Shown: positions 1-12,200, counted from the first letter of the stretch. The stretch: DNA of 64,000 nt from Petunia secreta (GCA_029990175.1 JARKIP010000065.1:7072501-7136500); one strand, 5' to 3'. A program made the numbers and translations. Notes: generated by a model not told the origin, from the sequence alone.

Positions 1-224
1 TATACAAAGTTTAGTGAAAAGTAAAAGATTTAATAAACTTATGGTATTAAATATGTTAGAAAATGTGTGGCATAAAATATTTGAAGCTTGCAATATTAAG
101 CAAGGGACCGTCCAAATATTCTCCAGAATGATGCGAAATTGACTAGATTTTCATTTTGATACTAAATTGGGAATAATATGCCCAAGGGCCAAGTGAGAAG
201 GTTCAAATTTTTCTTAGAGCTCTC
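1..224. other. Unassigned AT-rich flank
   Basis: I see no open frame, repeat or motif that I can name here. It is the left flank of the miniature LTR element and ends in CTCTC, one copy of that element's target-site duplication. Confidence 0.5.
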
Positions 225-570
225 TGTTGGGATCGAAACAATATGGTGTATACGGAATCTAACAAAACAAATCTTGAATGACAATAAATCAGACGTAAAA
301 ACATATAACAAAAGACTCTATTAAAACTGGTTTGGCTAATAGGCCTATATCATATGGGAAGAAAAGTCTCCTCTACATAAAATTTTCCTAATGACTACAT
401 TGTGCAGTTTTTTGGTGTTGTGAATAAGAGATCTCAATTTATAGATTTTCATAACTTATTCTCCCAGAAAAAGATAATACCAATGGATGAGATTCATCCC
501 TTTTAGAATTTTGTTCCTTAAAAAAACAGAGTCCTGATAGATTAAAAATTCAGGGTAATAAAATCAAATA
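225..570 (-). repeat. LTR of miniature element (3' LTR if minus)
   Basis: It matches 642-990 along its length with scattered substitutions, but its inner end (AATCAAATA) has drifted from the AATCCTAACA seen in the partner. A TATA-like box lies at complement 436-443. Confidence 0.8.
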
Positions 571-641
571 ATTCTCCCCTTGGCCTCAATTTTGGACAAA
601 ATAATTTTCTCTCTTCTTCACATAATCTTTATCTCTCCACT

Positions 642-990
642 TGTTGGGATTGAAACAACATGGTGCATGCGGAAGTTAACAAAGAAAATCTTGGATGACA
701 ATAAATCAGACATAAAAACATATCACAAAAGACTCTATTAAAACTGGTTTGACCAATAGGCCTACATCATATGGGAAGAAAAGTCTCACCTCCATAAAAT
801 TCTCCTAATGGCTACATTGTGGAGTTTTTTTGGTGTTGTTGTGAATAAGAGATCTGAATTTATAGATTTTCATAACTTATTTTCCAACAAAAAGATAATA
901 CCAATGGATGAGTTTCATTCCTTTTAGAATTCTGTTTCTTAAAAAACGGAGTTCTGATAGATTAGAAATTCAGGACAATAAATCCTAACA
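642..990 (-). repeat. LTR of miniature element (5' LTR if minus)
   Basis: It has intact TGTT...AACA termini and a TATA-like box at complement 857-864. It is followed directly by the CTCTC target duplication. Confidence 0.8.
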
Positions 991-1370
991 CTCTCTGAAA
1001 TAGTCCCTTAACTTTGAAGAACAAGTTCATTATTCCATTAATAACAATACCATCTTCTTTAACACTAATAACCTCCAACAGCCAAGTCGTTGGCCCTTAA
1101 GCTCAAGTTGATCACTCTTAAACTACAAATTGACCCAAATGAAACTCAACAAATGATCAATTATATTGCACCATCAAGTTAGATTTTGACATTTACTTAC
1201 TAAAACTCTATTGAAACAATTCATTCATCAATAATTCTCAAATCACCACCATGAAAGCTAGAGGTCCATATTGACCTCCTGACGCAAAAACAAATACTTT
1301 TTTTTATGAAACATTTATTAATATGATGAAATAAGTGGAAGTCCTCATGGTGGAGTTAAGAGTTGAAAAC
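991..1370. other. Unassigned spacer
   Basis: This AT-rich sequence between the miniature element and the first Ogre-type LTR has no recognisable coding or structural feature. Confidence 0.5.
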
Positions 1371-4063
1371 TGTTAGGCACCCAATTTTGTCCCTCCTTTT
1401 TCTAAAATTGTCGATAATTCAATTTAAAGGTAAAATGTGATTACTTGTGCAAAATATGCATTAAAAATCATGCATTTACGTGCGTTATCCACTATTTATA
1501 TATTATATACTTAAGTGTGGCTATATTACGTAATTTTTGCATCATTTAGGCTATTTATCAAAACTGTGACTATTTGTAAAAATTAGTACATTTATAATAA
1601 TAGTGGCTATATTATATAATTGCGTCACTTAGGCTACATGTCAAGGTTATTTCAATTTATGATTATTTGTACAAATTAGTAATTATTTGTGATTATGTAT
1701 ATTTAAATAATTTTATTTGAGTTTATTTAATATTTATTTGTGCATTTTATAATATACGTATATCTATATTTTTTATTTGCACCTTTAAGTTGAATATTGG
1801 CCAATTTAAAAGAAAATGTCCACTTCTTATTTTATTTTATTTTCTTACTTACTTTTCCATCTCCTTTTGTTAAATCTTTCGTACGAACCTGAACAATACG
1901 TCCATTCCGTTGGAAATCAATTGCTATTTTTCCTCCAATTATTTAGTTCGAATTCTCCTGAATATTCTTGTAATTATTTTCGTATTCTAGAATATTTCTT
2001 TTAATCTATTTTAAAACCCTCCTTCGTCTTAAATCTAGACAAGTGTTCGTCTAGATTCATTCATTTTGCACCATGCATTTTCTATATTTTTCTTATACAA
2101 AATGTATGTTTTACTTTATTTCAATTCCTTCAAATTTTGTTTGAGCCTAGACATAATACTTAACCAAATACATTTTCCTACATTAAATTATTTTCTTCCT
2201 AATTTCAAGATTTCTATCTCGACTTGAATCTAGACAAAATGCGGTCTATATTCGTTTTCTTTATTCAAATCTGTCCAAGTTCATCCCCCCATATCTTATC
2301 TTCCCTTCCCCATTCTGGAAACAATTCAAACCCCTAACTTCTCCTTTCCTAATTCCTTATCCCTAAAATCATTCCCCTAAAGCAATCTCTAAAATCCCTC
2401 ACTCCTCAACTAATTCCCAAATCAACACAACTTCTCCCTAAAATCACTCTAGTTCCAACTGCTACTCCCGTCCCCCATTTTGCTTAATTACACAGTACGC
2501 CAATTCCTCTTTATCATCGACACTCACACTCACATACAAACAATCATATACATACTCCTCGATACTCCCCTACCCTCTGTATTCTTCACGACACGAACCA
2601 AAAATCCAGACACCCCCACCTCGTTTCTCCTCCGTTACAAATTCATTCTCACCATCATACAGATCACAGTACACTCCCACGCTCCCTTTTCCATTGCCAT
2701 CTTCCCCCATCTCTCACACCATTTTCCATCATAGATATACATACACGCCTACAAAGAACAAAAAACAGAGAGCATCACACACCAACAAACAACAAGATCA
2801 GTATACTCATCCCCCGCTACAGAAACCACACCACCACTACCCGGACCATTGGTTAACCTCCAACCAACCTCCACAAAATCCATACAACACAGACACACAA
2901 ATCTAGAAACATAGGGAGTGGGAAGTCGAAGGACACAGATCTAATCCAGGGGAAACAGAGAGGATAAAGAAACACTGGGATCGAGAGTTAGGGAAATGGG
3001 TCAGCGGCTGTAAAGCCACCGCTACCACCATCGGAAAACTCAACGTCGATCTTTTTCATTTGTTGCTGGATTTAAATCGCGAATTTGGGTGTTGAAGCGA
3101 CGCCGCCATTAAAAGGGGCTTTGCAGTTGCTCCATCTCTTTGAGTTCGCCATCGCTGGAAAATCTCGTTGCTTGCCCTCTTGTTTCCTATCTGTATTTGG
3201 TTTCTCCTGTTTGTGCTGATTTTATTATTGCAGGGACGTCGGGGTTAGCAGCAGCACAACTGAATCCAGCCGGCAGTCGCTTACGCCTATTCTTTTCTAT
3301 GGTTGCACCGCCGGTTCTATTTAACTGTGGTTACTTACTTGGAAATCTGTTTCCAGTATTCATCCCGATACTCTGATGTTCTGTTATGGAGATGGGTTTG
3401 TTGGATGATGCTATTGACCCACTTATCCTATTGGGTTGACTCACTCCCTGTATTAATGTATTATTGTTATCTTTATGCCTATTGCTTTTATTGAAGTACT
3501 ACTGACCATATTTTTTTGAGATTTGGAAAAAAATGCACGACACCAATTGATGCTAATTCAGCACTTACTAGTCAAGAACTGGGCCAAGGAAAATAACCAT
3601 TTATTTGAGTCCTACACAAGGAATTGACGGATACACAAGGAATTGACGAATGTTATATCAATTACGGCCAAGGAAAATAATTATTTATTTGAGGCCTACT
3701 GTTAAACAATCCTATTCCCACGTCCCTAAAAACAAAAGGCTATGATGACGTGTATAAGCCGTGATTACAAACAAGCCGGTGATGGAGTGATGAGACCGAT
3801 ACTTGGCATGGCAACATGACCGGCCGGCGTGTTCGCAGCCGTATCGACGTCCCTGAGCCGACACTTTTACAAAATTCCTTTCCCTTTTTTATTTTACCTT
3901 ATTATTATATTTTAACCCAATTATTATTATTATTTATTATCATTATTATTTTTATTAATACTAATCTTATTTTCTCTACATTTTATGCGAGGTAAAATTG
4001 GATGAGAGACGAGGGAAGAAGACCGCTAGAAGAAAAATCCTTTTACTTACATTAATTTTCGTA

Positions 4064-4116
<53 letters not shown>

Positions 4117-4606
4117 CATCATCATTATCATCTACTAATCTTGTTATTATCATTATTACTTTTATTATTATTAATATTATTATTCATTAACTCCTTTCAT
4201 TTTGATTGCGAGGTACCTTTGGGAAAAGTCGATTAGTGAATCTAAATATTTTTCATCATTATATGTACATAAATGATTATTAAATTATTCTCCTATTTGT
4301 AGCAAGTTATTCATTCTTTTATAATTTTTAGAATCCCACTTATTTAGTCCGGCCGGTAACCACATTTGTGGAGCTCGAGAGGTGCCTAACCCCTTCCTCC
4401 CGAGTTAACTTGAACCTCTTACCTGAATCTCTGACTCGTAGACCAACCCAGAGTTAATTATTTAAATGAAATTAGAAGTTAATAGGTTACCTAATATGCC
4501 TTGGAAATTTATTAGGTGGCGACTCCAACATCTAAACTCAAACGAGCTACCCAGTCAAATTCGAAACCCGACTCGCCTCGAGTTGAGTCCAAAATCGGGT
4601 ATGACA
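1371..4606 (+). repeat. 5' LTR of Ogre-type element
   Basis: 3236 bp, matching 13800-17029 almost throughout with many single-base and small indel differences. It starts TGTTAGGCACC (the 3' copy starts TGTTGATACCC) and ends GGGTATGACA. It includes a long ATT microsatellite that is shorter in the partner. Short open frames inside it (for example 2480-2734, repeated at 14923-15177) are LTR sequence, not genes. Confidence 0.9.
4064..4116. repeat. (ATT)n microsatellite inside the 5' LTR
   Basis: About eighteen uninterrupted ATT units. The equivalent place in the 3' LTR (about 16530-16552) has a much shorter and interrupted run, so this tract has expanded or contracted since insertion. Confidence 0.9.
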
Positions 4607-4609
4607 GAA

Positions 4610-4627
4610 TGGCGACTCCGCTGGGGA
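4610..4627 (+). promoter_or_regulatory. Primer binding site, tRNA-Arg type
   Basis: TGGCGACTCCGCTGGGGA lies three bases after the LTR end. Its complement resembles the 3' acceptor and T-arm of a plant tRNA-Arg plus CCA, the primer known for Ogre elements. Confidence 0.8.
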
Positions 4628-5745
4628 ACCTTTTTTTAAGGTTCTAACCATAACGGACTTATAATTGGGATTCTTTACATTTATTTTGTTTTTATTTCTC
4701 GAAACTAAAATTTCTTCTTCTTTTTTTTTTTTTTTCCTTTTGCAGGTTCTAAGTTTAACTTTATGTTTTATTGGAATTTTCTTTATTTATTGGTATTTTG
4801 TTTTGTCTATCATCATATCCGCCACTTTGTCAAAGTTTACTCGTGCACTATATTTGAAAGACGGTTGCGTTAGTTCGACGGCCGTTCGAAAAAATTTTGG
4901 AAATAGGTCGAGTCCGTGGTACAGCCGACGGTTCCAAATTTTTTCACTTCCAAATAGTCCATTTGAGAGAACCTGGTCTAAACCCACTCTTGGAAGGTTC
5001 TTACAACGTCCCTCACTTCAACTATTTCGCACAATTTCACGTCATAATTCCTTTTGTATTTTCTTTATTGTCTAGTTTCTATTATCCTATTTTTGAAACT
5101 AAGTTGTTTGTTTCATTTTCCCTTTTACTCCTATTTTTTAAAAATTATTTTTGAAATACTTCAATATATGCGTCATTTCCATAAAATTTCTAAATTCCTT
5201 TTCTTTAAAATCATTTTACGTAATTCAATATTGTCTGTTAATTCTATTTTGCACTAATTTGTGTTTGTTTTGTTATCCTTTTTTAAACTTATTTTGTAAA
5301 ATATTCTTATGTGTGCATATTTACAACACTTAAGCATTTTTAGGGAACATGTGCATTTCTTTCAAACTTGTGCATTTCTTTTAAAACTTATACATTTTTA
5401 AACTTATGCATATCATGCATATCTTCCGCCACTCGTGGCAACTTTCTAAATCGTGCGTTGAAAACACGGTGGTTATAACCGCCCCTTCCCTCACATAAAA
5501 ATTCCTTTAGGGGGAACGAACTGGAATCTATCTGGTCCGAGACGTTCCCACTCCCAAGTCGTCCGCTTGGGAGGATAATAAAACCCGGTCTAGCTAACTC
5601 CATTCCTTAGTAGCAACACTAGGAATCATGCATCATGACATGTCATTAGTCGACTTGTTCTCAAGTCCGATAGGCCAACTTATTCAAACAATCCGAATAG
5701 GTTTTTAACCCCCAAAGAGTGTCAAACATGATTTATTTGCATTTG
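4628..5745 (+). other. Ogre leader, non-coding
   Basis: A long leader between primer site and ORF1. A pyrimidine-rich tract ending TTTTGCAG at about 4746 looks like a 3' splice site. The stretches 4855-5000 and 5460-5740 are diverged relatives of 59660-59920 in the second Ogre-type element, with shared phrases such as TTTTTAACCCC and GCATGCATCATG-like blocks. This supports a common, partly duplicated leader module. No long open frame is conserved. Confidence 0.6.
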
Positions 5746-5749
5746 CTTA

Positions 5750-6390
5750 AAGGGTTGGACGTGCAAAATATGGATCGTTTATTGGTGATGTTCTGCATTC
5801 AGTGCTATTCAAGGGCACAAAGGTTACCCAATGGGTGATGAAAGCCCATCAGAAATGATTGGTTGTTCATAGACAGTCGAAATTATTCTGTATTCGATGC
5901 CATTCTAAGGCACGTAGGTAACCTAATGGGCGTTAAAAGCCCGAATTGAATCAGAAATGATTGTTTATCCATAAACAGTTGGTATTATTATGTATTCAGT
6001 GCTATTCAAAGGCACAAAGGCTTCCTAAGAGGCGTTGAAAGCCCAAATTGCATCAGAAATGATCGTTTGTTCATAGACAGTCGAAGTTATTCTGTATTCA
6101 ACGCCATTCAAAGGCACGTAGGTAACCTAATGGGAGTTAAAAGCCCAAATTGGATCAGAAGTGATTGTTTATTCATAAACAGTCAGACTTATCATGTATT
6201 CAATGCTATTCAAAGGCATGAAGGTAACCTAGGAGGCGTTAAAAGCCCAAATTGGATCAGAAACGACCGTTTATTCCCAAAGAATTGGAATCATTCTGTA
6301 TTTAATGTTATTCAAAGGCTTAAATGGCAACCGAAAAGGCATTAAAGGCCCATTTCGAAGCAGAAATGACCGCTCGATAGACGGGATGAC
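5750..6390 (+). repeat. Tandem 102-bp repeats in the Ogre leader
   Basis: Six units whose ATTC...GC(C/T)ATTC anchor begins at 5797, 5892, 5994, 6096, 6198 and 6300. The first spacing is 95 bp and the rest are exactly 102 bp. Each unit carries an ATTCAA-AGGCAC block, a GGTAACCTA block and AAAGCCC-AATTGGATCAGAAATGA-like sequence. As 102 is 34 codons, the last three units stay open in one frame (6067-6345) and would encode a 34-residue repeat containing FNAIQRH and KSPNWIR. I cannot tell whether it is translated. Confidence 0.85.
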
Positions 6391-6641
6391 ACATAGCACA
6401 CGTTTATCTTTTAAGCATTATATAAAGACTTGACTTCCTTGGCATGTCACAAGTCCATTAGCAATCTCCTTCAAAAGTGTCTAAAGGGTTCTCAATCCAC
6501 AACGACACATCCCCTCATATTCTCCGTTGCATTGTTTTCAAAAAATTGTGCCACACGTTGATCATTTGTTCACTATAAAGCGAATTTTAGGCATTTTCTC
6601 CTTCCCTTCTCCTATCATCCTTTACCTTTTCCAAAAAGATT

Positions 6642-8264
6642 ATGGCCACTAGAACATTTGACATGGTTGTTGAAATCCCGCAATTGCTTAGAGATTGGTG
6701 GGGAAACCTAAGTACAGATCAAAAAGATCAAGTAAAAATTGTATTGGGGAGTATGATTTCACTAATGGAATACACTGCAGTGAAGGGGATGATAGAAGCA
6801 GCAGTACACTATTGGGATACAGACCGACTAGTTTTTTCACTTTGGGAGTGTAGAGTTGATACCACTACTGGAAAAATAGGCGGGTTAACTCAATTGCCAT
6901 TTGAAAGTGACGAAGTCTTGATGCCTAAGAACACTACAGCCGAGGAGTTCTTCGAAATGGTAGGGTTTAAGACCGAATTATGCACAGACAGAATACGACA
7001 ATCGGGAATTTCCCTAATTTCCCTCTACATCAAATTTGGGTATAGAGAAGCATTTCAAAAATCTGAAGGTTATTTCAACGTTGACCAGGCAGATTGGCAA
7101 GAGCGACGAGTACTTGCTTTTGTCACCAGCTTTTTAGGGACTGCCGTCTTTCCACAACACAAAGGACAAGTTGATGTTTGCATGGTTTCAATCGCTGATG
7201 CCTTACTCAAAGACACTAACAAGAAATACACTTTAGTACCGATGATTGTTGCAGAGATGTATCGAGCCTTAGAAAGATGCAAGAAGGGCGTTGGTTTCTT
7301 TGAAGGTTGCAATTTGCTTTTACAAATTTGGCTGATGGAGCATTTGCAAAGGATGGACAACACAGACCAAACTTTCCATTCCATACCGAAAGAAAACTAC
7401 ATCTTCACTCATACCGCCCGCGTTGACAGCACTGTTGAGAAGTGGGACCGACCAATAACTGCCAATGGTTGGCACCACGTGTTCTGTCAACTGACACCTG
7501 AAAACATTCAATGGACGTTTGATTACTTCCCCAGCACAACATTAATCACATGGTCCGAAAAAGACTCATTTCTCATCTTAGTGGGCTTTAGAGGAGTTTA
7601 TCCATACACTCTTTGAAGAACACTTAGACAAGCAGGGAGAAAGTAGACTGTACCCCAAATTGCAGACATCAGAAGATTCAAAGCAAACATTGTTGGAGGA
7701 GTGATCCCATTTAAAGACAAGATAATGGAACTTTAGAAAGAAAGGCAACGAATGGGAACTGAGACTATTGGACGAGACAGGTTTGATGCTGGCGATGACG
7801 AAGACTATCCAGACTGGCTTAGGAAAGACATAGCAAGGGCAATTCAACCAAGTGCAACATCAAAAAGGAAAAGAAATACCGATGAGTTAGAATCTAAGTA
7901 CAAAAGGTTGCACAAACAATTGACAAGGGCAAAAGGGAGAATAGCAAAAAAACAAAGTTTGGTCAAAGCGAAGAACGAAGAAAAAGGCAAATGGCGCAGT
8001 AAGGCAGAACTCCTGACAAAACGCATAAAGTCTATTGGCATATGGGCTAGTGAGGGGATGAACTCTGTGGAAAATAAAGGAATGGAGGAGAAAGGAAGAA
8101 AGGATTGGGAAATGTTGAAGAACTTCACATTTGACATATCCCGGCTCTTAACTGATGCAGACAATATCATCTTCCAAGGATACTCATCAGAGGCAAGCTT
8201 GTCCAAGGAAGACTCGACCGAGGAAGAAGAAGAAGAAGAATATTCTGGGGAAGGATCAGCATAA
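6642..8264 (+). pseudogene. Ogre ORF1 protein (DUF7745-like), three in-frame stops
   Basis: ORF1 is the extra protein that Ogre-type elements encode upstream of gag. Its function is unknown, and the fold family (DUF7745) is shared with plant-mobile-domain-like proteins. One frame runs 541 codons from the ATG at 6642 to the stop at 8262-8264, interrupted by TGA at 7614-7616 and TAG at 7644-7646 and 7734-7736. The N-terminal ~325 residues hold family signatures: a DWWGNLS-type tryptophan motif near residue 18, YTLVPMIVAEMYRAL then GFFEGCNLLLQIWLMEHL around residues 195-235, and the GFRGVYPY motif just before the first stop. After the stops comes a basic, coiled-coil-like segment (KRKRN..., LHKQLTRAKGR) and an acidic tail with seven successive glutamates. 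The same layout recurs at 60059-61553 and 61913-63566. Nonsense codons make a functional product unlikely. Confidence 0.82.
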
Positions 8265-8640
8265 AATATGTTCACCTGGCCATGATCTAACCCTCTAGCG
8301 ATGTTTGTTTTTTCTTACACTGTTTCAATATCAGCCAATGTAACAAAAGTCCAATAAATATAATATTATCTTTTAGGCTCCGCATTTTGTTAGCAAACGA
8401 AATGATACATGTGGCACAAAGCACTTTTCAAAATCATCGTGCGTAAAACGGTCCTTCATATTATATGATGCATTTCTTATTTGATATGCGTGCATTGCAT
8501 GAGTTCGTTTGTTGTTTGAGTCTCTTTCTACCTAAGGAATCTCTCTTCAAAATTCAATCGCCTCCATGACCAAATACTGATATCTAAAATCTTTCACATG
8601 TCCAAACTGTCTCTAAATTCACCTACCAAACTCAAAGTCT
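8265..8640 (+). other. Spacer after ORF1
   Basis: No open frame. The block around 8390-8415 (GCAAACGAAATGATACATGT) resembles 63755-63780 in the second Ogre-type element, so this is a conserved ORF1-to-gag spacer. Confidence 0.5.
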
Positions 8641-8905
8641 ATTACCAAAAGGTTGGCTCGAGTTGAATACCAAGGCAAAGGACATGGTTAAGCGAGTGCA
8701 CTTGTCAGGGATTTTTCGAAATAAGAAAGTTTTCACAGCATGTCCCACCGGCCCTCTCCTAACTCTACATTACCTCCGCTGCACTACAAACTACCAATAA
8801 GGCTAGCCAGTCTGAAAATACGAGCCTTTTCAAAAGAAGAAAGATGAAGTCTCTTTCGTCGCAACCATTCAAGACTCTATCTTCAACCACTATTTTCAAA
8901 CAGCG

Positions 8906-9401
8906 CCACCGTTTTATCCCTACCCTCATATACCACCTAAATATCCTATTTACAACACTCAACCCACTTGACCTATATTCCACATCCCAACACCAAATCA
9001 TCCACCATACTAGCAAAACAACCAATCCAACTATCGAAAATACACTACCATACCCTCCTAAGACCTCGCCTTGATGCAAACAAAAAAAATCAAAAAGAAA
9101 CTACACTCCACTAGCCGAATCCCATACTCAATTGTGCAAGAGATTGGAAACTGCCTGGCTTATTGTCCTAGTACCTCAACTGTTCCGAAAAACACTATGC
9201 ACATGGAGAGAAATTGACAAAGCAAGGAAAATATCGGTCAAACACAAAGGCACACATGGCTCACCTCAAAACCTTTTGACACCAACATCCAAAAATCATT
9301 TTGTTGCACCTGTCTATACAGTCACACCACTTACAATACATGACTGTGACCCAAAACACTTTCCAACTCTCCCAAGCATTCAAAGGGCCAGTGAAAGATA
9401 A
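8906..9401 (+). pseudogene. Ogre gag C-terminal relic
   Basis: A proline/tyrosine-rich stretch (PPFYPYPHIPPKYPIYN, from 8906) is followed, after a frame change, by NYTPLAESHTQLCKRLETA from 9099. Tat/Ogre Gag proteins typically have a P/Y-rich linker followed by an FTPL-x-ES-type motif before a zinc-knuckle-like region, so this is a decayed Gag. The upstream capsid part and the Cys-His region are not recognisable. No frame stays open across the whole relic. The identification is by motif only. Confidence 0.55.
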
Positions 9402-11098
9402 TATTGGAAAGACAGAGGTGTAGCAAATCCTTATGCACAACAACCAAAAATAAGAAAACCAATTCAACTCGAAAATGAGGGGCAAAGACATAATGACAAA
9501 GCCATCATTATATGACAAACCTAGAGACCCCTGGAGTATCTGGGAGCATATTTTTATCCCCTAGAAAAGATAAAGCAAGGCGATGAAGTTATTTCAGACT
9601 CTTACCATAGCAAGAGTCGAGCTGATACAAAAGCATAGTCGAATAGACTTCTTGGAGCAATTCTGGTGGAAGGCTTTATTGGGGTGATATGAATTCTCAT
9701 GACAACAACTACAATAGGAGACAACAATGCAAGAGCAGACATGGCATGGGCAACCTACATTGAGTTCGGTAGCTCAGCAATGAGATATTATCCAACAAGG
9801 AAAGTTGGTGCAAAGACTATATTGCAGCAGTTGGTCGACGAGTATGAAAGACGTTGAAAACCTCTTTGAAAGACACATAGGCGTCATGACAAGCAAATTT
9901 GCAAGAAAGGATGACAAATGCACTCAAGGTCTTGGTATTCGATAAAAACCAACAACCCTTTCTGTCACACAACACAATCTATTCCTTAACACAATGTCTT
10001 TACGCCTTTCATTGACATTCAGCTCCTCACCTCCCACTTAAACAAACGTCGGTTGTTGGGCCGAAATCCTTGCCTTGACTGCTACATAAAGCACTTAGGC
10101 AATCTCTTGTGATATCTATACGATCTATCACAACCTCCAAATTCAAGCGCTAATCCATCATCTGTGGTCTAGGCATTCTCTTAAGCTCGTATGTCATTTT
10201 TGCTTCAAATCCTTGCTAACATGCCCACATTCTTTTGTGCATTTCACCACTTTGCTAAGGTTGCTTCGCGCTTGAACACTGAAATCGGTCAAGAATCTGC
10301 ATTCGAAAAAGCCTAAATAGCAAGCCGAACTGAAAATGTTTCTCCTACAACAAAGTCCTTTAAACCATCAGCATATGACACCAAGAGTGTTCAGACAACC
10401 CCAATAACGTACAATATGCATTACCCTCACACGAGAGTCACATCAAAGAAATCCAATCACTATATGACCGAGTTCAAAAATCTCACATTGCACCGAAACT
10501 TAAACAATAAACAACCCTCCCCCGCCAAGACTTCCAACTACAACGCTATCAGGCTCAACACAATCAAAGACATACCAAAAGGGACAACCTCGCGCCTTTG
10601 TTCCTTTAGCCCAATCCAAATGACAGCAGACAAATTACTCCATGGATACCCATTCCTAAATTAGATCCAACGAGATCTACACTCAAACATTCCATACCAT
10701 AACACTGCAAGACATCCAGCACCAAAACGCAAAGTTCAGAGCCTGATTGACCCAAAGCAAAATGGTGGTACAGCCAAAACCGACAAAGGGAAACTACAAC
10801 TCCGAAACCACGAACACACTTTCTACAAAGGCCAATCCATCAAAGTTAGCTCCATAACTGTCGAACAGAAAATCACGAAACATGAGGGCACCCCATCACA
10901 ACCCAAGACAAATACAATTCTAGACGATCACTAAATCCAGCAAAATCCAAATATCAAACCTTCCGTCTGAAAATATCCACATACACATAGTCATCAACAC
11001 AGAAAATCGCCATACTAAAGGATGAATGAATACCCTAGCCAATACATCTTGAATTCAGTGCAATGCAACCACCTTCTCTCGGTGATCTGTCATAAATA
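9402..11098 (+). other. Degraded Ogre interior, no recognisable coding
   Basis: An A/C-rich plus strand with frequent stops. I searched for reverse-transcriptase (YxDD), RNase H and integrase signatures and saw none. A complete Ogre would carry protease through integrase here, so this is either deleted pol plus 3' untranslated sequence or unrelated filler. Confidence 0.5.
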
Positions 11099-11111
11099 AT
11101 AAACTGGGGCA

Positions 11112-11197
11112 GAATTTTTGAGGATCCCCTCAAAAATTTCAAAAGACGCAAACTTGAGACTGGGTCAGAAATTTTTGAGGTCCCCTCAAAAATTTCA
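11112..11197. repeat. Two short GGGG-tagged palindromes
   Basis: TTTTTGAGGATCCCCTCAAAAA at about 11116-11138 and TTTTTGAGGTCCCCTCAAAAA at about 11169-11190 are near-perfect palindromes, each preceded by a CTGGG(G/T)CAGAA motif. They could form tight hairpins in RNA. Their position just before the minisatellite suggests a 3'-end structural or secondary polypurine-tract element. Confidence 0.7.
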
Positions 11198-11289
11198 AGA
11201 AAAGTCCTTACAACAGCAACATGATAGCTTCCTTAGCACATCGCATGACGTACAATAGCATTCTACCTGTTGGACACTACTCTTGATGC

Positions 11290-12200
11290 ATCGACTGAGG
11301 GTATCCAGCCTGGTGTTTAATTTTCATTTTATTTAGCTGAGGGCATACAACCCGAGGCGTCGATTGAGGGTACACAGCCCGATATCGATTCGCATTTTTA
11401 CATTAGCTGAGGGCATACAACTCGAGGCATTGATTGAGGGTACACAGCCTGATATCGATTTGCACTTTAAATTAGCTGAGGGCATACAACTCGAGGTGTC
11501 GAATTTGCATTTTAAATTAGCTGAGGGCATACAATCCGAGGCATCGATTGAGGGTACATAGCCCGATATCGATTCGCATTTTTACATTAGCTGAGGGCAT
11601 ACAACCCGAGGCGTCGATTGAGGGTACGCAGTCCGATATTGATTTGCATTTTTACATTAGCGGAGGGCATACATCCCGAGGCGTTGATTGAGGGTACGTA
11701 GCCGATATAGATTTGCTTTTTTACATTAGCTGAGGGTATACAACCCAAGGCGTCGATTGAGGGTACACTGCCCGATACTGATTTGCACTTTAAATTAGCT
11801 GAGGGCATACAACCCGAGGCGTTGGTTGAGGGTACATAGCCCGATATCGATTTGAATTTTAAATTAGCTGAGGGCATACAACCCGAGGCATCGATTGAGG
11901 GTATGCAGCCCGATATTGATTCGCATTTTTACATTAGCTGAGGGCATACAACCCAAGATGTCGATTGATTGTACACAGCCTGATATCGATTCGTAGTTTT
12001 ACATTAGCTGAGGGCATACAACCCGAGGCGTCGATTGAGGCTACGCAGCCCGATATCGATTTGCATTTTTTCATTAGCTGAGGGCATACATCCCGAAATG
12101 TCTATTGAGGGTACACAGCCCGATATCATTTTGCATTTTAAATTAGCTTAGGGTACACAGCCCGAGGCGTCGGTTGAGGGTACACAGCCTGATATCGCAT
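11290..12200. repeat. 70-bp minisatellite, about 13 units
   Basis: Units begin GGGCATACAACCCGAGG at 11341, 11411, 11480, 11525, 11595 and so on to about 12146. Most are 69-70 bp, and one at about 11480 is shortened to 45 bp. Each unit has two related halves, GAGGGCATACAACCCGAGG and GAGGGTACACAGCCCGATA, so the array grew from a ~35-bp ancestor. A 70-bp period is not a multiple of three, so the open frames seen across it on both strands are fortuitous. Tandem arrays in this place are a known trait of Ogre/Tat elements and can seed satellite DNA. Confidence 0.9.

Larger units (their letters stand above)
225..990 (-). mobile_element. Miniature LTR retrotransposon (TRIM-like)
   Basis: Two ~347-bp direct repeats (225-570 and 642-990) enclose an interior of only 71 bp. 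The right copy starts TGTTGGGATT and ends AATCCTAACA, the inverted TG...CA ends typical of LTRs. The five bases before 225 and after 990 are both CTCTC, a perfect target-site duplication. Minus-strand orientation is inferred from a TATA-like TATAAATT in each repeat (complement of 436-443 and 857-864) and a purine-rich tract (complement of about 571-590) abutting the left repeat, as a polypurine tract should. There is no coding capacity, so any movement would have needed enzymes in trans. I do not see a standard tRNA-Met primer site, which leaves the orientation less secure than the element itself. Confidence 0.8.

Noticed and set aside
2480..2906. Two overlapping short frames rich in Thr, His and Pro
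   Set aside because: They lie in the Ogre-type 5' LTR and recur in altered form in the 3' LTR. They are A/C-rich non-coding sequence.
5750..6390. CRISPR-like appearance of regular repeats
   Set aside because: Units are contiguous 102-bp tandem copies without unique spacers, in a plant retrotransposon.
11333..11877. Open frames on both strands across the 70-bp array
   Set aside because: The 70-bp period is not a multiple of three and the frames are shared by both strands, as expected for stop-poor tandem repeats.
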